A stretch of DNA of 64,000 nucleotides from Tanytarsus gracilentus (taxonomy: Eukaryota > Arthropoda > Insecta > Diptera > Chironomidae): NCBI GenBank assembly GCA_038502055.1, contig JAXRKN010000041.1, forward strand, positions 3,701,501 through 3,765,500, read 5' to 3'. The number at the start of each line of letters is the position of its first letter. Within the stretch, counting starts at the first letter, position 1. Shown here in pieces: positions 15,001 to 24,229 of this stretch. The position numbers and the translations under genes are program-made. The notes beneath the pieces are model-generated. The model ran no database searches, was not told where the DNA came from, and saw only the letters and a list, made by a program, of their open reading frames with translations.

Positions 15001-18000
15001 GAGAATTTTAAATGACGCAACCTTGAAAAATGGCATCTGATTATTTTATTTTTTTTCAGAACTATGAAAGTGGAAACAAACACCATTGATATGATGATCG
15101 TGTGTGAGTTTTTTTGTTATCATACACATGTGAATTAGTCGCGATTGAGTCACATAGATCGGTTATATATAAAAAAATACATGACGTTGTCGCTCGATTG
15201 ATTTTTATGTGTTCTCGGCACACAACTCAAAAGTTATTATCAGAGAATTTTTACTATCGCAAACTAATTACTGTTTGATAAAATAATTATGTACTCGAGA
15301 ATGTGAGATTAAATGAGCATTTTTATGGGGAGTAAAAATCACTGCAATGTGTAATCATTAGTTGAGCGCTGTTTCGTTAAAAATTAATTAATAATTTTTT
15401 CACTAAATTTATTTTTAAATTTTTCAATTTTCCCATAATTGGGACGTTCTTTGAATAGAAATTTCATACAATTTTTCTCTTAAATGGCTTCATGTATGTC
15501 GTTGAACTCGTAATTGCATCAGGAATCGATTGACATTGACGATTTTTGAGGAAAATGGCAACGCCGTTTGCAGACCCATCTTGTTTATTCTTAGTGCTCA
15601 CATTTTGAATCAACATTTAATATGTAAATTCTGAGTTTTTTACAGAAATGGGCAATAATAAAAAATTAAAATTAACGTATTTTTGAAATTCAAATATTTT
15701 TATCAACAAAATCTTCTTCTTAGCTAAAAATCTTTCAGTCATCAACAAAAATTTAATATAAAAACAATTAATTAATCTTTATTTCTCATTTAAACTTTAA
15801 ACTTTGAAGTGTCAACAACTTTGAAATAAATAATCAACAATGGAAGTCAAAAAGGAACCTGAATTTTATCAAAACATCTCGATCGAAGCAATTTCAAGCT
15901 CAACATTGGAAATTGTTTTGAAGAAAGCGAAAATTTTAGTTCGTGATGCGAGAAAAGAATTTCCGAATTTGGTAAAAGAAGAAGACGAGAAAGAATTTTG
16001 TGATTTAGTGAAAGTCGAGTCGAAAGTTGATGAAATTGAAAGAAAAGTCGTCAAGAAAGATCCAGAGAGAAATTTTTATTTTCTACCTGTGAAGGAGCCA
16101 GAAATGCCGAAAGTAAAAGTCAAAATGGAAGTGACAAAAAGTGTGATCGCAAATTATGGAGGAAAGTCAACAAAATTCAGCAAATTTCAATGTCAAATTT
16201 GTCAAAAATATTTTGCAAAAAAACAAAATTTAACTAATCACACCGAACGTCATTTTCTACCGTCAAGTTTTGAATGCAAAAAATGCGAGAAATCTTTTAA
16301 AACCAAAGGATATTTTGAAACTCACAAATGTGTGAAAAATAATCGGAGACATTTTTGTGATTTCTGCAGCTCAAATTACTCTAATTATTCAAACCTCGCT
16401 ACACATTTAAGAAAAGTTCATTCTGAGGAATCAAAAATTGATTGTTTTTATTGCGACTTTTGCAATGAAAAATTTTCATCAAAAATTAATTTGACAACTC
16501 ATCTGAAAAATCACACAAATTATCTTCAAAGATTTTCTTGCGATCAATGTGGAAAAGAATTTAACAATTTGACAAATATCAGACGTCACGTTCTTACTCA
16601 TACAATTCATAAAGTTGAATGTGAAATTTGTCGTATCAAAATTAAACCACTCGGATTATGGCAACACATGAGATTTTCTCACAATCAAAATGAAGTCGAA
16701 GTCGAATGTGAAATTTGTAACAAAATTTACAGAAGTTCTCATCTTTTAAAAGATCACATGAGAACTCACAAAAACAAGCAATGGGAATGCAAATTTTGTG
16801 TCAAAAAATTTCGATTTCAATGTCATCTCAATTCTCACATGAAATTTCATGAAAATCCAGAGCAGTTTAAATGTCAAATTTGTGGAATTCAATCAACATC
16901 AAAAGGTAATCTAAAAGGACATTTAAAAATTCACGATAAAAATCGAGTAAAAAATCTCAAATGCGATCGATGCGATTTCAAAACTGATCACAAATCCAAT
17001 TTTAAAAATCACATAAAAGTTCACCAAAAAAAAGTTGAAAAATTCATCAAAAATTAATTTGACAGCTATAAAATAATATGCGATAATTTCAAAAATATAA
17101 AATTTTATAATACCCGCTTTTTTGTTCAATAAACTGATTTTTTAAAAAACCAAAAAAATACTGGAAGATTTGATCCACTTTTTGAAATCTAAATAAGTTA
17201 AAACAAAACGATAATTGAGCTTCATTCATGAGAAATTAATTAATTTATGATTCATTCGAGTGTAAGGCGATGAACATCTCGATGTCACCCACCCTTCGGA
17301 TTTAAATAATTTTTGACGGTTGAAATATGCTGTACTGGAGTGTTTTTTGTAAAATTACAAAAAAATTATTTTTTATTAGTTTTTTTAATAAATTAACGAA
17401 GATTTTTACTAATTCAAATTTTTAAAATGAAATATTTGATTTTCTTACGAGATTTGATGAAACATTTTAGAAATATGTGAGAAAATCTTTAGTGGGGTAA
17501 CGGATTTGAAAAATTCAAAACTATATTTTTCGAAGGATAAGAAATTTAGGAAAAAAATTATGCAACACTCTCAAGGTCTCAATTATCTACGAATTCACTT
17601 TAATCCCCTCAAGAAAACCTCAATCAATTAAGTCAATATTTTCTCAGACCCATCCAACCATCTCATATCATTCCCTCAAGAAATGAACTCAACTGACATT
17701 GATGTCTATCAATTAATCTTTATTGTATACTAAAATGTCTCAAACACATGAACACGTAAAAAATTGCTGGAAAATTTGAGATTCTGACATGAATTTCTAA
17801 AAAACATAAAAAAGCTTTCTATTGTTTTATGCAAATCGTCAATCGCATGTGGAATAATAATTTCAGATATATTTTCATTTTCTTGAACTCCCATGTCGCT
17901 ACTGCAGTATGTTATGCGACATGAAATTCTTCTCTAATCATGAAGAAAAAAGTACTCTCTACATTGAGCTCATAAATCGCAAGCTGAGGGTGGAATTTCA

Positions 18001-21000
18001 GTCGATAAAAAAAAAGAAATTTGTCGTGTCATGAATAAATTTTTCAAGCTGTTTGAATTTCAATTAATGACGATGATTTTTCCCAGCGCCTATGAAAAAA
18101 GAATTCCACGAAAATTATGTTCGGACGGTTTGAAAAATAGGACGGAAAAAAATTCATTGATTTTTTCAAATTTAGTTCAAAAATTTCAAGAACTTTTAAA
18201 TTTCAGATTCAAAAACTTTAAATTAATTTTTCCGCCATAGTTTGAAATTTCCGTCCGACTTAGAAATCTTCTTCCTCCACGTCGTCGACTTTATGGCACC
18301 GTATGATAAAAATTGCACACAAATATAATTGGCAAGAGACTGGAGACATTTTTTTAATCACGTCACTTTCTTTTCTCTGCAAGAATGCGCAGTGACAATT
18401 TTAGCAATTAGCTTTTAATTGCTGACTTAATTAAGGGTGAAATCTGAGATCGTATTTGTGGTTTTTTTGACAAGTTCATTTCTCACAATGAATTGCGGAT
18501 CAAATTAATTAATTGGAATTGTTTAATGTGATATTCATGTCGAACCACACTTTAGTGGCAAGGTGTAAAATTACAATAATTGCTAATGACCTAAATTTGC
18601 TGACGAATGCCACTAAAAATTAGAAGAAAACTGTCACATGGCTTTACGTCTTAATTATCGCAAAAACACTCTTTGGAAATGTTGCCAAATTTTCTCTCTC
18701 TCGCTGCAATCGATCATTTTCACATTCACACTCGACTAAATTTACAAAATCTCTCTTTCCGTTCCGAGTGAATTGTCACAATGGATATTTTGACTCTTAG
18801 CATTGAAAAATGTATTTCAGAACCGCATCGAAATAGACACATAGAAATGTGCCATCTGTCTCTCTTGCATTCCTTTTAGATCTTTCTATTTTTGCACTGC
18901 ACACAAAAAAAACTCAAAAAGATATTTTTTTACACATCACATTGTGGTTCCGTTTAATTACCAGCAGAAAAAATATAAAATTCCAATATCGAAAATTTCC
19001 CTCAATTTGTGAGCATGTCAGCACTTTCTATGCGGCACACTGACAGCATATTTTTTGGTTGAATATAGCGCGTGAATGAGCGCTCAAAAAAAGGGGGAAC
19101 GACCGTCAATTATAATGAATCATATAAGAATCGATTAACTAGCGATGATTGTGTGTGGGATATTTTAAATTATTTTTCAGAGAGTGAGTGAGAGAGAGTT
19201 GTTATGCAATGCATTTATGTGGAGATATTCAATTTAGAACTTTTCAGATTTCACGAAAAATTTTAATCAAATTTAGAAATTCAAGGAAAATTTAAAAATT
19301 TCATATACGTTAAAATTTCTAAAAAGCTTTTTAAAGCACAACTTTTTAATTTCTTAATTTTTTATTGCATCGACAATTGAAATCAATGACGCAACCTAGA
19401 TACACCCCACTCGTGCCCAACATATTCTTTTAAAAGAGATCAATAAAAAAATTACATAAAATCTCACTACTCACCAATTTAGGTGTCGTTTCTGCCATTT
19501 TTGCTTAAAATCTTATTTTTCTATCTCTTAAGTGCTAAAATTTTCTTTTTTTTTCACTTTTAAAATCGATTTTTTTATTCAATGTGCAAAAAACTTTTCA
19601 TAGAAAAAAAATCGCTTAAACTTCTTATTCGCCACTGCCTAAAAGCAAAGCTATAGAATTCAAAAATTTCACAAACTTGTAACTTTTTTTGTGCACACAA
19701 TTTAGAGATTTAAATTTCTTCTTTTTCTGTGTTCTTCTCTCTTAAAAAGTGCTTTAGGTGCTATCACGTTTATGGCAGATTTCGTTATGAATGGATTTTG
19801 GTGAAAAAATGGAAAATTAGTCTCGAGTCGTTGGAAAGGAGAAAATGCATTGCAGTAACAACATTGCACACGCTCATTGAAAATCCTTCTTCATCCTAGT
19901 TCTCCGACATGGCGCACTGGAAGTTCTTGTTTACCTCAACACACTCTCAGAGAAAATCGATTGTTATGCAAAAAATTCATCTCACTAAAAAAATTCTTTC
20001 TAGCACTTCTAAATTTAAGATTCGAGCTCTTCTTTACACTTTTTTCTTTCCCCTTATAAAGCCCGACAGATATTCACTGCTTATTTTTTCAAGAATTAAA
20101 TTAAATTCAATTTTCTCTCCTTAACCATCTGCGCTGCATCGCGACACGACTCTGACTGCACAGATTTGGGAATTGATTTTTATTCTCGGAACGTTTTGGA
20201 GGCGGTATAATTCCAAAAAAGAGCAGTGCTATTCAAATTATATCATCGTGCTCTCTACGAAGATTTTATTTTTGGAAGAACTCATTGAACTGGAACTGCT
20301 TGCATTGCTTAACAATTTTATTTTATGGAAATGTCGGAAAAACTACGTACGACAAAAATCACGTGCCGCTAGTTTTAAAGTCAAGGTATGAATACGAATA
20401 TTGGAAATTCGATCCAGCTGATAGACAGATTGGAATTATTGGAAGTGTGACTTTAGTGACTGGATTGCGTCAACAGCAAAAGTTATTTGAGTAAGAATTG
20501 ATACTCAGCATTCGCACCCAAGCATTACGAATCTCAATAAAAGTTTAAAAATCTTATGTTAATTTTTAAATGATTGAAAAATTATTTTTTCCTGGATTTT
20601 TTTGTTTAAAATAAATTCAGATCATTTTTCCCGCACGAACATTTTGAACCATAAAAATGGTTTCTTGCACTCGACACTCAATTAGTTTAGCTGCTATTAA
20701 ATTAACTCCTCAAGCCTTAAAAAGCAACAAAATCCAGTATATCTGTTTATGAACAGCTTTTTGTTTATATAGAGTCTCAAGTTCTTCGCATTTCCGACTG
20801 TTCCGGAGTTAAAAACAACACAGAGACAACATTAATAATTGTTATCATCCTGTAAGTCACCTATGAGTTCAATGAGTAATGACTCATACGTGTTTATGCC
20901 TTTAAGGGGGAATCGTCATCAATCCATTCATCAAACGTAGCTCATGTTTCGAACATCCACACATAAAAGAAATTATTTGTAAATCAACAATTTCTCTTTC

Positions 21001-22658
21001 TTCTTCTTCTCAACTTTTATATATTCTTTATCGTTACTTCTTCCCCATTTCTCGTTCGTTTTCTTTGCTTTCTTACTCGCGGTTTTTTCAATTTTTTTCT
21101 GTTGTTAACTCTCCCGGGCGCGCACAATTAATATTAGAGAGCGAGGCTTATATTGTGAGGAAAATGGGCTCTCAAGAATTATAACAATTACTCCAAAATA
21201 TTTCATTCTCAGCACTCACACGAGTGATCAATTAATGGAGCAGTAGAAAAGTAAGAAAATTATTTTTCTTCCTCGTTATGCTTCTCTGAGCTTCTCGCAA
21301 TTTCGAGATTAATTTTAATCGTAATAGTTTTTAAAACTGTAAAAATCTTCCACCCCTCGAACAACATTAAAATCTCGTTTTGAGTTCAAAATGCTAATGC
21401 GACAGAATATGTTGCGTTTCACATGGGAAAATTGCGCAACACTTCATTTTTGGCGAGACCGGCTTTTTTTTATTTACTCGGTCAATATGCGTTCATATAT
21501 ACACACGCAACTACCTTGGTACTTACATTCTGATCAATCGCTATTCCATTTCCATTATGCTCATGCCGATTATTATTTTCAATTATTAAACTCATGTCTT
21601 CTCACTATTTTTTCTTCGTTATCTTATCTTCGAACGATTTTTAATGCAATTTAATTCTTTTTGCAGGTATTTTTATATTTTTCACATACGAAAAAAGAAT
21701 TATTTTAACACCATTGGATTTTTTTTTGTATTTTTGGACAAACAAAATTTTACTCTTTTTTTGTTGCTTCTTTTTTTTGTGTATTTCTTCTTAAAACAGC
21801 AACAACAGTGATCGCGTAAAATAAAGAATAACGACTCAACGGAGCGAGTGTTAACGAGTTACTGAGAAATATTTTATTTTTAATTTACGTACGTAGCCGT
21901 TTATGTGTATGTGTGCGGAGTTATGTGAAGTAAAGAGGGAGAGAGAAAAAAATAAGTTGATCGCTTCGATTTTATGGAGTACTAGAATTAACGTTGGTTT
22001 ATGCTGGAGAATAAATTTGAACGTAAAGATCAAACGTATTTTTGGATATTTTTTAGTTTATGAAAAATATTTCGAGACTTTTCATTGAAATTCCAACTAA
22101 ATTTGCAAAACAAACTTTTCTCCATTAAAATTCATCTTCATCCACTTTCTTCGCAAATAAATTTAAATATTCATGCCTTAGCTGTTGACGACAACCATAA
22201 ACAATGCTGTCACTAAACATTAATGTCATTTTTCCGCCTCCATAATTTATCGCAACGCAACCCCCAAAACAATATTTAATGAGCTTCTACTTACGTGATG
22301 ATGGTGATGATGACCCGTGTGATGACTCGAATGGTGCGTCGGTTGTTTTTCTTGATGGTGCTTTTGATGGTGTGAGTCCGAAGTGTGTTTTGCTTGATGA
22401 TGCGGATGTTGATGAGGATGCGAACTATCCAAATTTATCTGATGATGATCGTTGCCGCCACCTGTGTGGATTGAATGGCGTAGTGTTGATGGATGATAAG
22501 AAGAGTGTCCATGATGACCTGGATGGTGTCCGCTTTGAGACTCCATCAAACTACAATAAAATTTATTAAATCATTTTTTAAATGTTACTTCGTAAAATTT
22601 TTAAAAGGTTAAAAAATTGCTTTACGAACCTTGGATTGATGTGCGTAACGAACTGCAT
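1..22658 (-). CDS. Ank2: Ankyrin (spectrin-membrane adaptor), 5' part of gene, partial
   Basis: Ankyrins link membrane proteins to the spectrin skeleton through an N-terminal array of 24 ankyrin repeats followed by ZU5, UPA and death domains; only the start of the array lies here. Shared coding exons, all phase 0, run right to left: 2065-2166 (34 codons, TSFLRAARAGNLEKVLEHLK), 1302-1754 (151 codons, starting NGLNALHLASKDGH), 476-1240 (255 codons) and 213-416 (68 codons). Every exon has GT-AG borders (for example GTAAGT after 2065). They encode roughly 14 repeats with TPLHIA/TALHIA cores and stop open at a donor at 212, so the gene continues beyond the left edge. Two alternative first coding exons lie at 19475-19498 and 22295-22658, both ending phase 0. 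The first intron is about 17 kb and contains a gene on the other strand. Membership of the ankyrin-1/2 family is clear; the paralogue symbol is a best guess because the C-terminal domains are not in the window. Confidence 0.9.
2167..15839. other. Ankyrin first intron, distal part; no gene seen
   Basis: AT-rich intronic sequence with many long A and T runs. Short open frames occur (for example 7200-7511 and 10467-10703), but their translations are Lys/Phe/Leu-rich, lack domains and have no splice partners. I see no tRNA or rRNA in it. A fragment of an interspersed repeat lies at about 15475-15560. Enhancers or small RNAs could be present but cannot be recognised by eye. Confidence 0.6.
15475..15560 (+). 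repeat. Dispersed copy of the 130-bp repeat found at 32.6-33.1 kb
   Basis: The stretch beginning ATGGCTTCATGTATGTCG and continuing through GAACTCGTAATTGCATCAGG to TTTTTGAGGAA matches the tandem units at 32642, 32794, 32925 and 33055 almost base for base over about 75 bp. This single copy lies in the ankyrin intron just upstream of the zinc-finger gene. It shows that the unit belongs to a dispersed family. Confidence 0.8.
15840..17057 (+). CDS. Intronless C2H2 zinc-finger protein, ten fingers
   Basis: This 405-aa protein is a probable sequence-specific DNA-binding regulator in the nucleus. Residues 1-110 are acidic/basic and hold three SUMO-type psi-K-x-E motifs (VKKE near 3, VKEE near 45, VKME near 94). 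There is no ZAD domain at the N terminus, although that is the common one in dipteran zinc-finger proteins. From about residue 116 ten fingers follow, starting FQCQICQKYF and ending LKCDRCDF. Most have C-x2-C...H-x3/4-H; finger 2 ends H-x-C, so it is CCHC-like or degenerate. Linkers are irregular rather than TGEKP. The ATG at 15840 sits in a CAACAATGG context and an AATAAA signal lies at 17128, 71 bp after the stop. The gene lies within the ankyrin intron on the opposite strand, with no introns of its own, so it may have arisen by retroposition. No orthologue is recognised. Confidence 0.85.
   Translation: MEVKKEPEFYQNISIEAISSSTLEIVLKKAKILVRDARKEFPNLVKEEDEKEFCDLVKVESKVDEIERKVVKKDPERNFYFLPVKEPEMPKVKVKMEVTKSVIANYGGKSTKFSKFQCQICQKYFAKKQNLTNHTERHFLPSSFECKKCEKSFKTKGYFETHKCVKNNRRHFCDFCSSNYSNYSNLATHLRKVHSEESKIDCFYCDFCNEKFSSKINLTTHLKNHTNYLQRFSCDQCGKEFNNLTNIRRHVLTHTIHKVECEICRIKIKPLGLWQHMRFSHNQNEVEVECEICNKIYRSSHLLKDHMRTHKNKQWECKFCVKKFRFQCHLNSHMKFHENPEQFKCQICGIQSTSKGNLKGHLKIHDKNRVKNLKCDRCDFKTDHKSNFKNHIKVHQKKVEKFIKN
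17058..19474. other. Ankyrin intron between zinc-finger gene and exon A
   Basis: Non-coding, AT-rich. It contains the zinc-finger gene's poly(A) signal at 17128 and an imperfect inverted repeat at 18120-18262, annotated separately. No other gene is supported. Confidence 0.6.
18120..18262. repeat. Short imperfect inverted repeat (possible mini-MITE)
   Basis: The left end reads TTCGGACGGTTTGAAAAATA followed by GGACGGAAAAA. The reverse complement of the right end reads GTCGGACGGAAATTTCAAAC followed by TATGGCGGAAAAA. The arms, about 30 bp, match imperfectly around a core of about 80 bp. No target duplication could be assigned. It could be a small foldback element or chance. Confidence 0.35.
19475..19498 (-). 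CDS. Ank2: Ankyrin alternative first coding exon A (8 codons)
   Basis: The exon reads MAETTPKL and is followed at once by a good donor, GTGAGT (19474-19469). It ends in phase 0 and so fits the TCT-GAT start of the shared exon at 2166. It gives an ankyrin that goes into the repeat array after only eight residues. It must have its own leader or promoter upstream. The exon is short and rests on its start codon, donor and matching phase, so transcript data would be needed for certainty. Confidence 0.7.
19499..22294. other. Ankyrin intron between the two alternative first exons
   Basis: Non-coding. It must contain the leader and promoter for exon A if that start is used, but no convincing TATA or initiator could be singled out. 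Short frames here (19877-20124, 20173-20494, 21391-21654) show no domain and no splice partners. Confidence 0.5.
22295..22658 (-). CDS. Ank2: Ankyrin alternative first coding exons B (His-rich head)
   Basis: Two exons fit together exactly. 22630-22658 encodes MQFVTHINP plus two bases (donor GTTCGT, weak). 22295-22550 follows an attgtag acceptor and completes a serine, then reads LMESQSGHHPGHHGH. The second exon ends in a run of five histidines and a perfect GTAAGT donor, phase 0, matching the shared exon at 2166. The result is a 95-residue N-terminal extension rich in His, Gln and Ser, with no recognisable domain. It would precede the ankyrin repeats in a longer isoform. An AUG inside the second exon (22546) could also start translation if transcription begins downstream of the first exon. 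Confidence 0.65.
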
Positions 22659-23398
22659 GATGATGATAAATGGCAAATATTCCGAATATCACAAAAATCC
22701 TTGTTTTAATTTCACAAACAAACCAACAGCCGTAAGGATTTATGGCCTTTCTTTATTTCTTTACTTTTTCTCACTTTCTTTCACATTTTTCCTCATTAAC
22801 TCCAACGGAACGTTGATTTCACTAAGTTACAACTTTTATAGTCCCATCTAGAATGTAAACGATTTTGTTTTTGTGAAAACGCTTAGAAAAAAATATTTCC
22901 GGGGGGATTTTCAATGGGAGTGGTTTTTCTTCTTACATAATTGCGCATAGAAAATTTCAAGATAGATTTGTAACAAAAGTTCGAGGAATTTTTGACATTA
23001 TGGAACGTAAATTTATGCTAGAATGTTCCTGAAAAAAGTTCATTGCCTTTGTAAGAAGAAAAGTTAAAATACTTTTCGCAAGTATTTGCATATTTTCACT
23101 GTAACCAACGTTTACGGAAGTTAAAAAAGGGAGAAGACACTCGAAATATTTTAAAAAAATTCTTTTAATAAAGTTTAAATTAAAAAACAAAATAAAGTTT
23201 CCACGCCTGCCACGACATCAAAATGAATTTAATAGACGTATGGCGTCGTCTAAGAAGAAAATTGGTGGGTGCTTGTGTCAACCGTAGTGATGATATCACA
23301 ATTCACAGTCGAGAAGAAGAAAATGACAAATATCATGTTGATGGGTGTGAGGGGAGGAAAATGTTCTGTGAGCAATATTAAAAGCTTCTTTTTAGCAT
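22659..23398. other. Upstream of ankyrin exon B; no gene seen
   Basis: AT-rich sequence between the His-rich ankyrin exon and the hAT element. It may hold ankyrin promoter or 5' leader sequence, but nothing specific is recognisable. Confidence 0.4.
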
Positions 23399-24229
23399 AT
23401 CTCGACTAGAGATCCTGAAAAAACCGGTTTTGGCCATTTCGGTTAAAACCGGTTTTGACTTTTCAAAAACCGGTTTTCACCGGTTAACCGGTTTTGCGAT
23501 TTTAAGAAAAATTCTGGAAAAAAAACAATTAAAAATCATTAAAAAACAGAGATAATTTTTAGGGCTGATGTTGCCTGAATGGTCTTAACTCCATCCAAAA
23601 GATTATATGAGCATAATTTTGTCGCTATCAGATCCGTCCTTTAGTACCTTCTTGTTTGAAAAAATTTTTTCAACACCTGCCACAACCAGCCTTGATTTTG
23701 GAACCCCCTCAAAAGTCGATCCACGAACCGCTACTTCGTAAGAAATTTTTTCTTCAAACGACCAAGCACTTGAATAATCAGACATCAATCTTAGTTTTTT
23801 GCTGGCGGTGCGTTACTAAAGCTAGGCTCAATTTCTTTGCTCGTTGATGGTGCTGCTTCTGCTGCTTTCGGTTGGTCAAAAATCTTGGGAATTTTTTCGA
23901 GATGACCACGTAAACTCGATGTTGAACCTTCCTTGCACTTAAGAAGGGCGTTACACTGATTCACACTGCATCGAGCCGTTGTCCCTCCTGCTTCCTTTGT
24001 GAAATATTTCCAAACAAAAGAGGACATTTTTTGAAAGAAAAAAAAGAGAAATAAAAGAAAATAAAATTAAACAAAAAAATAATAAAAACCACTTTGGATC
24101 CACAATAATCTGGTTATTGTCTTCAAAATCTTCTCTGCCAAAAGCAAACGTCAGTTCACTTTTGAAAAGTATCGGTGAAAACCGGTGAAAACCGGTTCGG
24201 TGAAAACCGTCAGGATCTCTAATCTCGAC
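23399..24229 (-). mobile_element. Non-autonomous hAT transposon with 8-bp target duplication
   Basis: The element (23407-24221, 815 bp) has 12-bp perfect terminal inverted repeats, TAGAGATCCTGA. It is flanked on both sides by the same 8 bp, ATCTCGAC (23399-23406 and 24222-24229). An 8-bp duplication and a BED finger are hallmarks of the hAT superfamily. Both ends carry clusters of AAAACCGGTTTT-like motifs (left about 23417-23495, right about 24170-24210), which resemble subterminal transposase binding sites. The coding strand is minus: an ATG at 24027 opens a 78-codon BED-finger frame. There is no catalytic DDE/RNase H core, so the copy must rely on a transposase from elsewhere. The perfect duplication and TIRs suggest a fairly recent insertion. 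Confidence 0.88.
23603..24027 (-). pseudogene. BED zinc-finger remnant of hAT transposase, frameshifted
   Basis: Residues 3-45 of the first frame resemble a BED finger (FVWKYFTKE, then CNALLKCKEGSTSSLRGHL). The final zinc ligand appears lost, because the motif reads HLEKIP where H is expected in place of P. The frame ends at 23791 after PPAKN. In the adjacent frame the sequence continues as KKLRLMSDYSSAWSF to 23603, and the switch falls on a run of A residues. So this looks like one damaged frame rather than two genes. It encodes at most the DNA-binding head of a transposase and no catalytic core. Confidence 0.7.

Noticed and set aside
22279..22569. 96-codon Asp-rich plus-strand frame
   Set aside because: It is the reverse complement of the His-codon run in the ankyrin exon (CAT/CAC read as GAT/GTG).
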